Assembly (NCBI GenBank): GCA_031181145.1
Contig: JAPSLB010000022.1
Coordinates: 1-64,000 of the forward strand
Length of the DNA stretch: 64,000 nucleotides
Direction of reading: 5' to 3'
From: Microvirga sp.
Lineage (GTDB): Bacteria > Pseudomonadota > Alphaproteobacteria > Rhizobiales > Beijerinckiaceae
Made by a program: the position numbers and the translations under genes. This document shows, one piece after another, positions 1 through 8,226 of this stretch (the first letter of the stretch is position 1; each line of letters starts with the position of its first letter). The notes beneath the pieces were generated by a model. It was not told the DNA's origin, searched no databases, and saw nothing but the letters and a program-made list of their open reading frames with translations.

Positions 1-74
1 CGAACTACAGCACCGGCGACAGCGACTTCGGCGTTGTCCGCGCCGGTCTGAACTTCCGCTTCGGCACCTACTAA
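1..74 (+). CDS. outer-membrane beta-barrel protein, C-terminal fragment
   Basis: The window begins inside this gene and only its last 23 codons are visible, ending with TAA at 72-74. The tail alternates polar and hydrophobic residues and finishes NFRFGTY, which is how the last strand of Omp25/porin-like barrels of Rhizobiales ends, with an aromatic residue at the C-terminus that serves as the BAM insertion signal. A strong terminator follows 26 bases later. The family call rests on this short tail only. Confidence 0.55.
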   Translation, partial: NYSTGDSDFGVVRAGLNFRFGTY

Positions 75-97
75 GATCCGTCGCATCCGCGACAGAG

Positions 98-125
98 AAG
101 GCCCGGGGAAACCCGGGCCTTTTTC
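98..125 (+). terminator. rho-independent terminator of the outer-membrane protein gene
   Basis: GGCCCGGG at 100-107 and CCCGGGCC at 112-119 form a perfect 8-bp stem with a GAAA tetraloop, followed by a run of T from 120 to 124. Confidence 0.9.
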
Positions 126-132
126 GTGTGAC

Positions 133-738
133 TTACGGGGTCGCTCTCGTCTTGGCGTAGGCCGGGACGCGGGCCTCGAAATCGGCGAGCCACGCGACGA
201 GCTTCGGGTGCGTCTCGCGCCAGCGGCCTGCGAACCGCAGGTCGAGATAGCCGAGCATGCAGGCGAGCGCGACATGGCCGATATGCAGCTCGGCGGCGGA
301 CACCGAGAGATGCGCCTCCGCATAGGCCAGTCCGCGCTCCACCTTGCCCGCCTGATGGTCCAACCATTTGGGCTCATGCCTGTCCTGCAGGCGGAAGCGG
401 CCCTCGTAGACCTGCAGCAAGGCCGCATCCGTAATACCATCCGCAAGCGCCTGCTCGCGCAGGGCCGCGAACCGGGCCTCGCCCGCTGGAAACAGGCGTC
501 CGCCACCCGTCAGGAAGTCGAGATATTCCACGATCACCCGCGAGTCGTAGAGCGTCTCGCCGTTCTCCAGCACCAGGGTGGGGATCTTCCCGAGCGGGTT
601 CTGCCGCCGCAGATCGTCCTCGGGGTTCAGGGTATCCGCATCGACGATCTGGATGCGGTCCATGAGCCCGAGCAGAGAAGCGGCGATCTTGACCTTGCGC
701 CCGAAGGGCGACGCGGGAGAGGAGCGGAGAACGAGCAT
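133..738 (-). CDS. glutathione S-transferase family protein (YibF-like)
   Basis: A 201-residue cytosolic GST. The thioredoxin-like N-terminal domain opens with MLVLRSSPASPFGRKV, which carries the SPFGRKV glutathione-site pattern, and is followed by NPLGKIPTL around residue 50 (the cis-Pro loop) and DSRVIVEYL. The all-helical C-terminal domain follows and contains LADGITDAAL. Upstream in-frame codons exist to 804, but the ATG at 738 gives the usual GST start. It probably conjugates or reduces glutathione-linked substrates; the substrate cannot be read from sequence. It lies 72 bases downstream of rlmJ on the same strand. Confidence 0.85.
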   Translation of the reverse strand: MLVLRSSPASPFGRKVKIAASLLGLMDRIQIVDADTLNPEDDLRRQNPLGKIPTLVLENGETLYDSRVIVEYLDFLTGGGRLFPAGEARFAALREQALADGITDAALLQVYEGRFRLQDRHEPKWLDHQAGKVERGLAYAEAHLSVSAAELHIGHVALACMLGYLDLRFAGRWRETHPKLVAWLADFEARVPAYAKTRATP

Positions 739-810
739 GAACAGAATCCTGTGAACGGTGCGACAGCACGGCTGCTTTCTGCCCGCTCCCGAGCGGGGCC
801 GCAATCCGCC

Positions 811-1659
811 TTAGGCCGAAGGGCCGAAGGCTTCACAGCGATAGGCGCCGTAACCGCCGCGGGAGAGGCGCTCCGCCAGGGCCGGCAGGAGGACCTCCGC
901 CTCGGCCTTCAGCGACCAGGGCGGATTGAGCACGAAGAGACCGCTACCGTTCAGGCGCGCTGGGTCGCGCGGATCGTCCACGTAGAGTTCGAGGCGAAGG
1001 CCCGGGCGCGCGCTCCCGGCGTGCAGCCGCTCTGCTGCCGCATCGACCGCGGCCACATCCTTGATCGGGTACCAGCCCGCATAGACGCCGGTCGGCCATT
1101 TCCTGAGGGCCGTCAAGAACTCCGTGCCCAACCGCTCCAGCTCTCCCGTCTGCTCGTAGGGCGGGTCGATCAGCACGAGGCCGCGCTTCTCCTTCGGAGG
1201 AATCAGCGCATGAAGCGCCGTCCACCCGTCGAGATGCATCACCTTGAGATTCGCTACCGCATTGAACGCTTCGTTCAGCACTGCGTGATCGGCAGGATGC
1301 AGCTCGACGAACACACCGCGATCCTGACGCCGCAGCAGCTCGCGGACGATGCCGGGGGACCCCGGATAGATGGTCTTCCCGTGCCGGGCGCGCACATCTG
1401 ATATCACTTTGCGGTACGGCGTGAGAATCTCCTCGACCCCTGGCGAGAAGGGGGCATCGAGGCGCCCGATTCCCTCCGCCCATTCGCCTGTCCGCTCGGC
1501 TTCGTCCGCGGAAAGGTCGTAGAGGCCGACCCCCGCATGGGTATCGATGACGCGAAGCGGCGTCTCCTTGCGCTGCAGATAGACGAGGATCCGCACCAGA
1601 AGAGCGTGCTTCATGACGTCGGCGAAATTGCCGGCGTGAAAGGCATGGCGGTAGTTCAT
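811..1659 (-). CDS. rlmJ: 23S rRNA (adenine(2030)-N(6))-methyltransferase RlmJ
   Basis: SAM-dependent methyltransferase that modifies A2030 of 23S rRNA. The 282-residue protein begins MNYRHAFHAGNFADVMKH, the signature N-terminus of the family. It has a SAM-binding loop DTHAGVG near residues 39-45 and the catalytic DPPY motif at 165-168. Length is normal for the family. The ATG at 1659 is the only sensible start. It is on the minus strand with no close operon partner; 72 bases separate it from the RNase T2 gene end. Confidence 0.95.
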   Translation of the reverse strand: MNYRHAFHAGNFADVMKHALLVRILVYLQRKETPLRVIDTHAGVGLYDLSADEAERTGEWAEGIGRLDAPFSPGVEEILTPYRKVISDVRARHGKTIYPGSPGIVRELLRRQDRGVFVELHPADHAVLNEAFNAVANLKVMHLDGWTALHALIPPKEKRGLVLIDPPYEQTGELERLGTEFLTALRKWPTGVYAGWYPIKDVAAVDAAAERLHAGSARPGLRLELYVDDPRDPARLNGSGLFVLNPPWSLKAEAEVLLPALAERLSRGGYGAYRCEAFGPSA

Positions 1660-1731
1660 TCGTTGAATCCTAGCGCGTCGCTCGCGAAACGGGATACGTT
1701 TCGCGAGCGAACGATACTCTCATCCGATGTT

Positions 1732-2391
1732 TCAGCGGAACGCCGGAACTGCGATCTCGCCCGCGCGGCATCCGTCCCGGTCGACTTCGGGACACTGGCG
1801 GAAGCCACGCAGATCCTTGTCGAGACAGATCCGGACCTCCTGAAGGATACGGCGCCCGCAGGATACCGCGATCATGTCGGCGCGAAGCCCCGGGTTGACG
1901 CTCATGAAGGCTCGTTCGATCTCGCTCGGGAGAACCTTTGAGCGCTCATGCAGCGCTTTGAAGCTGTCCGGGATGCGCACGAGATCCCGGGCACGGCGAA
2001 CGGCCCTGAAATACCCGCTCGGACTTTCTCCGGAGCAGCTTCCGTGCTTGCGCCACTGATAGCGGGCGAGATTGTCGTCCGGAAAGAGGCCCGAGGTCTC
2101 CCTGATCGCCGCGCCGGGAACGAAGCGCCCGCTCGGCTCGCAGAAGCTGGGATAGCCCTGCTCCAGCTGAGGCCAGAGCCCGTGCACGACGAAGCCGAGG
2201 CCGCTTTCGCTCTCGCATTGCGGACTCTTCCGGCCGCTGACCTCGCAATAGCCGGGCGACCAGGACAGGGCGAGCACATAGAAGTCGAAGCGCCCCATGG
2301 GGGCTCCCCTCACCTCGCGCGGCGACTGGGCCGCGCAAGGGAGGGCAAAAAGGCAGGCCCCCGCAAGGGCGAGCCACCGTCTGAAGCTCAA
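1732..2391 (-). CDS. secreted ribonuclease T2 family protein
   Basis: Endoribonuclease of the T2 family, exported to the periplasm or outside. It starts with a signal peptide (SFRRWLALAGACLFALPCAAQ). Both catalytic segments are present: CAS-1 HGLWP at about residues 70-74 and CAS-2 WRKHGSC at about 113-119, so both active-site histidines are kept. I chose the TTG at 2391 because it overlaps the TGA of the upstream gene (TTGA), a coupled arrangement; an earlier TTG at 2409 would add six residues. Together with the preceding gene it forms a two-gene secreted-protein unit, perhaps for scavenging nucleotides from external RNA. Confidence 0.88.
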   Translation of the reverse strand: MSFRRWLALAGACLFALPCAAQSPREVRGAPMGRFDFYVLALSWSPGYCEVSGRKSPQCESESGLGFVVHGLWPQLEQGYPSFCEPSGRFVPGAAIRETSGLFPDDNLARYQWRKHGSCSGESPSGYFRAVRRARDLVRIPDSFKALHERSKVLPSEIERAFMSVNPGLRADMIAVSCGRRILQEVRICLDKDLRGFRQCPEVDRDGCRAGEIAVPAFR

Positions 2392-2840
2392 GGCGCAGCC
2401 TGCTTGCAATGGGGCGCGTAGGCATAGTGGCGGTCGAAGCCGTCCACACAGGAATCCGTCCCCCAGCCGATTCCGAGGAAGCCGAGATCCTCACGGATGG
2501 AGAAGTTCACCTTGTGCCTGTAGCCGTCGGACACGAGGACCGTGCCGGTGCAGTAGCGGCGGGGGATGTAGTCGAGACCCCAAGGGCGCCACGCAACCTG
2601 TTCAATCCGCTCGAAGCCGAGGATCCTGAGGTCGGAATTCCAGAACCGGCGCTCCTTCGTCTCGAAATTCGAGGCGATATTGCTGAGAACCCCCGGATCG
2701 GTGCAGGCCGGAAGGCTGGCGTCGTACCCTCTCAATGAAAGTTCGTGTGCCCTCTCCCGCCGCTCAGCCGGGGTTATCTCGCGAGCGAGCACGGGTGCGC
2801 TCACCATCAGGCAAGAGATAAGAGCCGCCAGCCATTTCAT
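2388..2840 (-). CDS. hypothetical secreted protein, 150 aa
   Basis: I do not recognise a family. The protein has a clear signal peptide (MKWLAALISCLMVSAPVLA) and a mature part of about 130 residues with four cysteines (near ACTDP, RRYCTG, DSCVDG and HCKQA), suggesting a disulfide-bonded periplasmic protein. A GTG lies two codons upstream, but GGAG sits 8 bases before the ATG at 2840, which decides the start. Its stop codon overlaps the TTG start of the RNase T2 gene, so the two are likely co-translated and may work together. Confidence 0.75.
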   Translation of the reverse strand: MKWLAALISCLMVSAPVLAREITPAERRERAHELSLRGYDASLPACTDPGVLSNIASNFETKERRFWNSDLRILGFERIEQVAWRPWGLDYIPRRYCTGTVLVSDGYRHKVNFSIREDLGFLGIGWGTDSCVDGFDRHYAYAPHCKQAAP

Positions 2841-2923
2841 TTCCACTGCTCCAAAGATCGAGTGATTGACGTCATACCGACCATGTGGGCGGCGGCTCCG
2901 AAGGTCAAGGCTCCGCTTGCGGT

Positions 2924-3958
2924 TTAGTAGGCGGCGTGTCCGTTAAGCACCAGGGGTTGCCCAGGGGAAGGCCGCCCGGGTCTCGGCGGCGCATAGGTCT
3001 GCTGGGGCTGCCGATGACCTTGCTGCGCGGGATATCCACCATATCCGGGAGGCGGCGGAGGCGTATAGGCGTCCGAGGCCGCATGGCCGGAATAACGCTG
3101 GGCGGGCGGCGGCACGGGAGCGGAAAGTACGGGAGGCGCCATGGGAGCGCCGACCGGCGAATCGGGGGCATACCCGGCCGCGCTCTCCTCCGGCAGGTCC
3201 TGTTCCATTTCCATGGACGGCAGGTCCCCTTGCGCGCTCACGCTCTGGAGAATCTGCCGGCTCCGCTCGGGATCGATCCGCGGCGTAAACTTGATGAGCG
3301 GCTTGCAGATGCGACGTTCGCCGCGCGGATCGTGCCGGGCCAGATCGATATGGAAGTGATCGTAGTGGAAGGCGTCCGAGCCCGGGCCCAGCACCGTCGT
3401 GAAATACCGGCAGGCGCCCACGAAGGCCTCGCGGAGGAAGTCCTGCTCGGCGGGTTCTCCCCGCCAGCCCTTGGCTACCTTGATCTCGCGACCATCGGCC
3501 AGGATGAAGGCCATCACGTCGAGGGCATTGCCGAAGGAATGCTCGGAGAGCTTGGCGCCCCGCTGATTGTTGCGCGGGCGGCAAGAATAGGAACCCGCCT
3601 TCAGGTCCACGACCGGGACGCCGAAGTAGAGGACAGCGGCAGGCTTCACGATCTCGTCGAGCCAGGTGTCGATGCGTGGGATGATCGGACAGGCCAGGGT
3701 CACTTTGGACTTCAGGCCCACCTCACCGTTGTTGAAGGCCGCGACCTTGAAGGGATAATCCATGCCGCAGACGCCGGGACCGTCGATCTTGGACGAAAGA
3801 GCCATGTAGGCCGAAGGCTGAACGAGACGCTGCGCCAGGCAGGCCTCCTCGGCCTGTGCCCGCCACGGCTCGCGCTGTTCGAACCGGAACAACCCGCACC
3901 CGGTCAATCCGAGCCCGACAAGTGACAGGGCAGCAAACGCAACTAACACACGACGCAT
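2924..3958 (-). CDS. extensin-like C-terminal domain lipoprotein
   Basis: Envelope protein of the Extensin-like_C family, related in fold to D-Ala-D-Ala carboxypeptidase-like (LAS) metallopeptidases. An N-terminal lipobox (LTGC, Cys near 21) predicts an outer- or inner-membrane lipoprotein. The core domain (about residues 35-235) has the conserved pattern SEHSFGNALDVMAF and HYDHFHIDL, whose His and Asp residues match a zinc site. The last 100 residues are Pro/Gly/Tyr-rich and probably disordered. Exact substrate is unknown; peptidoglycan is the likely target. A CtrA-type box lies about 150 bases upstream of its start. Confidence 0.85.
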   Translation of the reverse strand: MRRVLVAFAALSLVGLGLTGCGLFRFEQREPWRAQAEEACLAQRLVQPSAYMALSSKIDGPGVCGMDYPFKVAAFNNGEVGLKSKVTLACPIIPRIDTWLDEIVKPAAVLYFGVPVVDLKAGSYSCRPRNNQRGAKLSEHSFGNALDVMAFILADGREIKVAKGWRGEPAEQDFLREAFVGACRYFTTVLGPGSDAFHYDHFHIDLARHDPRGERRICKPLIKFTPRIDPERSRQILQSVSAQGDLPSMEMEQDLPEESAAGYAPDSPVGAPMAPPVLSAPVPPPAQRYSGHAASDAYTPPPPPGYGGYPAQQGHRQPQQTYAPPRPGRPSPGQPLVLNGHAAY

Positions 3959-4105
3959 ATGCTCGGCTTACCCCGTTCCCGGTAAACATCCGGTCAACGC
4001 TTCCTCGCCCGGCCCTCACGGCGGTCCAGTCAGGCTTTCCGTCCCCCGGAGCAGAACATTTTTGTCGCAGGGCGGCGCCCCTCAGCCCTCAATGAAGTCA
4101 ATGAG

Positions 4106-4121
4106 TTAACGATTTATTAAC
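4106..4121. promoter_or_regulatory. candidate CtrA-binding box
   Basis: TTAA at 4106-4109, seven bases, then TTAAC at 4117-4121 match the full alphaproteobacterial CtrA consensus TTAA-N7-TTAAC exactly. The site lies in the gap between the extensin-like gene (minus, start 3958) and a small ORF (plus, start 4223), and could serve either. Binding itself is inferred. Confidence 0.55.
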
Positions 4122-4222
4122 CATTTCGGGAGATCGTGTAGGTCGCAATCTGCCCTGTCCGGGCCTTTTCAGTCCCCCTCCATCCTGATAGGCTTCCTCT
4201 CCATTCAGACAGGGGGTCTGTC

Positions 4223-4324
4223 ATGAACATGACATCGAATTTCGATTGGTTCGGCACGCTCAACGTCGCTGCCGCCTGCCTTTCCTTCTCGTTCATTTGC
4301 GCAACCGTCGTCGGCGTTCTTTAA
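4223..4324 (+). CDS. small single-pass membrane protein, 33 aa
   Basis: Unrecognised short gene. AGGGGG sits 7 bases before the ATG at 4223. The product starts MNMTSNFDWFGTLN and ends in a hydrophobic stretch of about 20 residues (VAAACLSFSFICATVVGVL), so it is probably a small inner-membrane protein. A strong terminator follows 58 bases after the stop, which makes this stretch a self-contained transcription unit. An alternative is a non-coding small RNA with a chance ORF. Confidence 0.55.
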   Translation: MNMTSNFDWFGTLNVAAACLSFSFICATVVGVL

Positions 4325-4382
4325 GACGGCCATCAGCCCTCAACGGCTGGAGCAACGAGATTCGTTCTTTAATTCTTGATCG

Positions 4383-4408
4383 CGCTGCCGCTTCCGGCAG
4401 CGTTTTTT
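4383..4408 (+). terminator. rho-independent terminator after the 33-aa ORF
   Basis: CGCTGCCG at 4383-4390 and CGGCAGCG at 4395-4402 form a perfect 8-bp stem with a CTTC tetraloop and six T residues at 4403-4408. Confidence 0.9.
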
Positions 4409-4643
4409 ATGCCTCCGGGCAGGGCCTGGACGTAATGCTCCACGACATCACGTTGATCTCCATCCGGCACTGAGCGAGCCTAAGCCCCTCCGCCGTCTTC
4501 AGGCAGATGGTCTCCCCAGGGGCGAAGATCCTTCCCTCGGCGCGGCAATAACAGTCGAGACGAGGATGGCCCGGGACCTGCGTCTGCTGGGCGGCGGCAG
4601 GCGGAGCGGCGAAGAGCACGAGAAAGACCAGGACGTTGGGCAT
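4407..4643 (-). CDS. hypothetical secreted Cys-containing protein, 78 aa
   Basis: Small exported protein with a signal peptide (MPNVLVFLVLFAAPPAAAQ) and a mature part of about 58 residues holding five cysteines (LDCYCRAEG, ETICLK, LAQCRME, RPCPEA). The pattern looks like a small disulfide-stabilised periplasmic domain; I do not know its function. The longer frame to 4700 lacks a signal peptide at its start, so the ATG at 4643 is preferred. It sits 69 bases after moaE on the same strand and may be read through from it. Confidence 0.65.
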   Translation of the reverse strand: MPNVLVFLVLFAAPPAAAQQTQVPGHPRLDCYCRAEGRIFAPGETICLKTAEGLRLAQCRMEINVMSWSITSRPCPEA

Positions 4644-4712
4644 GAGCGCCTCCGCTTGTCGTCCACGCGGAATCGTCCTCCCGCGGGAGGTGCAGGTCAA
4701 GTGCCAACGGGA

Positions 4713-5168
4713 TCAGGAGCCCCACCGCTCCATGGCGGCATCGTCGCAGTCCTTCGCCTCGACCCAGGCGCCGACCGTGCCGTCCTTCAGGTGCTCGCGC
4801 TTCCAGAACGGGGCACGGGTCTTCAGGTAGTCCATCATGAACTCGGCCGCCTCGAAAGCCGCGCGGCGGTGGGCGCTCCCCGCGAGCACGAGCACGATGG
4901 GCTCTCCGGGGTGGATCAGGCCGAAGCGGTGGATGACGGTGAGCCCCATCAAGGGCCAGCGCGCCTCCGCCTGGTCGGCGATGCGGGCGATCTCCGCCTC
5001 GGCCATGCCGGGATAGTGCTCGAGTTCCAGGGCGGAGAGCCTGCCGCCCTCGTCCCGGCAGAAGCCGGTAAAGGCAACCGTCGCGCCAATGCTGCCGCGC
5101 TCGGCCGTAAGAGCCGCCGTTTCGGCGGCGGCATCGAAGGGCTGGGGCTGGATGCGGATCGTCGCCAT
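4713..5168 (-). CDS. moaE: molybdopterin synthase large subunit MoaE
   Basis: Large, catalytic subunit of molybdopterin synthase, which transfers sulfur from the MoaD thiocarboxylate to precursor Z (cPMP). The 151 residues include VAFTGFCRDEG, the conserved YPGMAEAEI stretch, IHRFGLIHPGE and the active-site region FWKREHLKDG with its lysines. It starts 6 bases after the moaD stop, so the two subunits are co-expressed. Cytosolic. Confidence 0.95.
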   Translation of the reverse strand: MATIRIQPQPFDAAAETAALTAERGSIGATVAFTGFCRDEGGRLSALELEHYPGMAEAEIARIADQAEARWPLMGLTVIHRFGLIHPGEPIVLVLAGSAHRRAAFEAAEFMMDYLKTRAPFWKREHLKDGTVGAWVEAKDCDDAAMERWGS

Positions 5169-5174
5169 CGTGCC

Positions 5175-5426
5175 CTAGCCGCCAGTCATGGGCGGGAAGA
5201 AGGCGATTTCGCGCGCACCGGCAAGCGGAGCCTCGGGCTTCACGTGCACATGGTCGATGGCGGCGCGGACCACGGCCTCGTTCTCGAAGGCATACTCGTA
5301 TTCCTCGCCTTTGGCCTTCAGCCAGCGCACGAGATCGGCAATCGTCGCGATTCCCTCGGGCAGCTCGACGGTCTCCTCCGTCTTCCCGATCCGCTCGCGA
5401 ACCCAGGCGAAATAGACGAGTTTCAT
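5175..5426 (-). CDS. moaD: molybdopterin synthase sulfur carrier subunit MoaD
   Basis: Small ubiquitin-like sulfur carrier of molybdopterin synthase. The 83-residue protein ends in the diagnostic Gly-Gly (FFPPMTGG), which is adenylated and converted to a thiocarboxylate. It lies 3 bases downstream of pgsA and 6 bases upstream of moaE, an operon order common in Rhizobiales that joins lipid and cofactor genes without an obvious functional reason. Confidence 0.95.
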   Translation of the reverse strand: MKLVYFAWVRERIGKTEETVELPEGIATIADLVRWLKAKGEEYEYAFENEAVVRAAIDHVHVKPEAPLAGAREIAFFPPMTGG

Positions 5427-5429
5427 GGG

Positions 5430-6026
5430 TCAGTCCTCGTCGACGACATGCTTGATCCCGGTCTTGAGATAATCCCACCCCGTATAGATCGTCAGCAGGG
5501 CGGAGATCCACAACAGGACGCGGCCGATCAGGATGGTACCGGGCAGCACCGTTTCGCCCGCCGGCCCCGCGATCAGGAAGCCGAGGGAGAGGAGCTGGAA
5601 GGTGGTCTTCCACTTGGCGACCCGGCTCACCGGCACCCCGACCTTCAGCTCCGCCAGGAACTCGCGCAGGCCCGACACCAGGATCTCGCGGCAGAGGATG
5701 ACGAGCGCAGCCCAGATGTCCCAGCTCTGGATTGTCTTGTCGGCAACCAGCATGAGCAGGCTGGCCGCAACCAGGAGTTTGTCGGCAATGGGGTCGAGCA
5801 TGCGCCCCAGGGCCGATTGCTGCGAGAGGGCTCGGGCGATGTAGCCGTCGAAATAATCGGTGATCGCCGCCAGGGCGAAGATGGCGAGGGCAAACCAGCG
5901 CGACCAATGATCCTCGGGCCAGAACATCAGGCCGACGACCGCCGGCACGGCCGCCAGCCGGCCATAGGTCAGCAGGTTGGCGAGATTGAAGGCTGAGGAT
6001 CGGCGCATGGAACTTGCTGTGCTCAT
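5430..6026 (-). CDS. pgsA: CDP-diacylglycerol--glycerol-3-phosphate 3-phosphatidyltransferase
   Basis: Inner-membrane enzyme that makes phosphatidylglycerol phosphate, the first committed step to phosphatidylglycerol and cardiolipin. The 198-residue protein carries the CDP-alcohol phosphotransferase motif DYFDGYIAR...GRMLDPIAD, with all four conserved aspartates, and about four to five further hydrophobic segments. It starts MSTASSMRRSSAFNLANLLTYGR; a second ATG six codons in (6008) is possible. First gene of the pgsA-moaD-moaE unit, 75 bases from uvrC. Confidence 0.95.
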   Translation of the reverse strand: MSTASSMRRSSAFNLANLLTYGRLAAVPAVVGLMFWPEDHWSRWFALAIFALAAITDYFDGYIARALSQQSALGRMLDPIADKLLVAASLLMLVADKTIQSWDIWAALVILCREILVSGLREFLAELKVGVPVSRVAKWKTTFQLLSLGFLIAGPAGETVLPGTILIGRVLLWISALLTIYTGWDYLKTGIKHVVDED

Positions 6027-6101
6027 GGGTTAGGCAGGAAGCACGCCTCGGCTCGGTCCGTCAACCGAGGGGCCGCCCACAATGCCGTTAACAGAGGCTC
6101 T

Positions 6102-8120
6102 TTACCCCCGCTCATGAAAGAAATCGTACACGGCACGCGCCGTGGCCGCATTCACGCCGGGGGCTTTCATGAGGTCCTCCAGAGCCGCGCGCTGGATCGC
6201 CTTCACGGTTCCGAAATGGTGCAGCAGCGCCCGTTTGCGAGTGGGTCCGATGCCGGGAATCTCATCGAGCGGGTTCTTGACAAGCTCGCGCTTGCGCTTG
6301 GCCCGGTGGGTACCGATGGCGAAGCGGTGCGCCTCGTCCCTCAGGCGCTGGACGAAATAGAGCGCCGGATCGCGAGGCGGGAGCTTGAACGGGGGCTGGC
6401 CCGGCTTGAAGAAGGTTTCGCGGCCCGCATCCCGGTCGCGCCCCTTGGCGATGCCGACGAGGGTCACGTCGGCCTCGCCCACGCCGACCTCCGCCAGGGC
6501 TTGGCGGGCGGCTTCGAGCTGCCCCTTGCCGCCGTCGATAAGAACGAGATCGGGCCATGCGGGAAAGGCGTCGTCCGAACCGGAGGCTCCGTCCGCATCC
6601 TGTTGCTGGCCGGGCGTCCTCGGCTCTTCCTTCACGAGCCGCGCGAAGCGCCGCTGCAGCATCTCGCGCATCATGCCGTAATCGTCGCCGGGCTTTAGGT
6701 CTTCCGACTTCATGTTGAAGGTGCGGTAATGCTGCTTCATGAAGCCGTTCGCCCCCGCCACCACCATGGCGCCCACCGCATTGGTGCCCATGATGTGCGA
6801 GTTGTCATAGATCTCGACCCGTTTCGGCGGCTTGCTCATGCCGAAGGCCTGGCCCAGCGAGATGAGCAGCTTCTGCTGTGAGGCCGTGTCGGCCAGGCGC
6901 CGGCCCAGCGCCTCCTTGGCGTTGCGCAGCACGTAATCGATGAGCTGACGGCGCTCGCCGCGCTGCGGCGCATGAATTTCGACACGCGCCTCGCTCTTGG
7001 TCGAGAGCGCCGCCGCCATCAGCTCCGCGTCCTCGATCTCGTGGGAGAGCAGGATCAGGCGCGGCGCGGGCTTGTCGTCGTAGAACTGCGCCAGGAAGGA
7101 GCCGAGCACCTCGTCGGGCGCCATGGATTTGTCGGCCTTCGGAAAGTAAGCGCGATTGCCCCAATTCTGCCAGTTGCGGAAGAAGAACACCTCCACGCAG
7201 AACTGCCCCGCCTGCTCGTCGAGGGCGAATACGTCAGCCTCTTCCACCGATTGCGTGTTGATGCCCTGCACGCCCTGGATCGCGGAGAGCGCGGCGAGCC
7301 TGTCGCGGCAGCGCGCGGCACGCTCGTATTCGAGCTCCTCCGCCGCCTGCTGCATCTCCTCGGTGATGCGCTGCTTCACGGCATTCGACTTGCCGGACAG
7401 AAAGGCGCGCGCCTCGCCCACCAGCGAGGCGTATTCATCGGGCGAGATCTCGTTGGTGCAGGGACCCGAGCAGCGCTTGATCTGGAACAGCAGGCAGGGC
7501 CGGGTGCGGTTCTCGAAATAGCTGTCGTTGCACGAGCGCAGGAGAAACGCACGCTGCAGGGCGTTGATGGTGCGGTTGACCGCCCAGACGCTGGCGAAGG
7601 GGCCGTAATAGTCGCCCTTGCGCTTGCGCGCACCGCGGTGCTTCACGAGCTGCGGGGCCGCATGATCGGCGGTGAGCAGGATGTAGGGCAGAGACTTGTC
7701 GTCCCGCAGGAGCACGTTGTAGCGGGGCTTGAGCTGCTTGATGAGGTTGGCCTCGAGCAGCAGCGCCTCGGTCTCGGTCGCCGTGGTGACGAACTCCATC
7801 GAGGAGGTCTCGGCGATCATCCTTGCGATACGGTTGGAATGCGCCTGGCCCCGCGCATAGGAACCCACGCGGTTCTTCAGGCTCTTCGCCTTGCCGACAT
7901 AAAGCACGTCGCCTTTCGCATCGAGCATGCGATAGACCCCCGGCGCATTGGGCAGCGTCGTCCAGAACCGGCGGATGACCTCCGTGCCCCGCTGGACGGA
8001 GCTGGGATTCGCCTCCAGGTCGAACTCGACATCCGAGCCGCTTTCCACGGCTATGGTGTCCTCGTCCTCCTCGTTGTCCAGGATGTCCGGCGGAACGTCG
8101 TTATAGGTGTTGCGACTCAT
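6102..8120 (-). CDS. uvrC: excinuclease ABC subunit C (UvrC)
   Basis: Incision nuclease of nucleotide excision repair, which acts with UvrAB to cut both sides of a lesion. Domains in order over 672 residues: an acidic N-terminal extension of about 50 residues, the GIY-YIG nuclease ([24 protein letters not shown]), a cysteine-bearing region ([20 protein letters not shown]), the UVR motif near 270, the RNase H-like nuclease ([11 protein letters not shown] with catalytic Asp) and tandem helix-hairpin-helix motifs at the end ([13 protein letters not shown]). The acidic N-terminal extension is common in Rhizobiales. Confidence 0.97.
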   Translation of the reverse strand: MSRNTYNDVPPDILDNEEDEDTIAVESGSDVEFDLEANPSSVQRGTEVIRRFWTTLPNAPGVYRMLDAKGDVLYVGKAKSLKNRVGSYARGQAHSNRIARMIAETSSMEFVTTATETEALLLEANLIKQLKPRYNVLLRDDKSLPYILLTADHAAPQLVKHRGARKRKGDYYGPFASVWAVNRTINALQRAFLLRSCNDSYFENRTRPCLLFQIKRCSGPCTNEISPDEYASLVGEARAFLSGKSNAVKQRITEEMQQAAEELEYERAARCRDRLAALSAIQGVQGINTQSVEEADVFALDEQAGQFCVEVFFFRNWQNWGNRAYFPKADKSMAPDEVLGSFLAQFYDDKPAPRLILLSHEIEDAELMAAALSTKSEARVEIHAPQRGERRQLIDYVLRNAKEALGRRLADTASQQKLLISLGQAFGMSKPPKRVEIYDNSHIMGTNAVGAMVVAGANGFMKQHYRTFNMKSEDLKPGDDYGMMREMLQRRFARLVKEEPRTPGQQQDADGASGSDDAFPAWPDLVLIDGGKGQLEAARQALAEVGVGEADVTLVGIAKGRDRDAGRETFFKPGQPPFKLPPRDPALYFVQRLRDEAHRFAIGTHRAKRKRELVKNPLDEIPGIGPTRKRALLHHFGTVKAIQRAALEDLMKAPGVNAATARAVYDFFHERG

Positions 8121-8226
8121 GGAGGAGATTTAAGCGCTGGCTGCTCCCGAGGAAAGTGCGACGGACGAACTGGCGCGGGCCGCTCATTCGGGATAAACGG
8201 CTAAGCCTAGCCCATTGGGAGCTCGC

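Noticed and set aside
208..1401. 397-codon open frame on the plus strand
   Set aside because: It lies opposite the GST and rlmJ genes, has no recognisable domain and shows the Arg/Ala-rich makeup of a shadow frame in GC-rich DNA.
4566..5996. 475-codon frames on both strands over moaE-moaD-pgsA
   Set aside because: Three well-conserved genes explain this region; the long frames are by-products of high GC codon usage.
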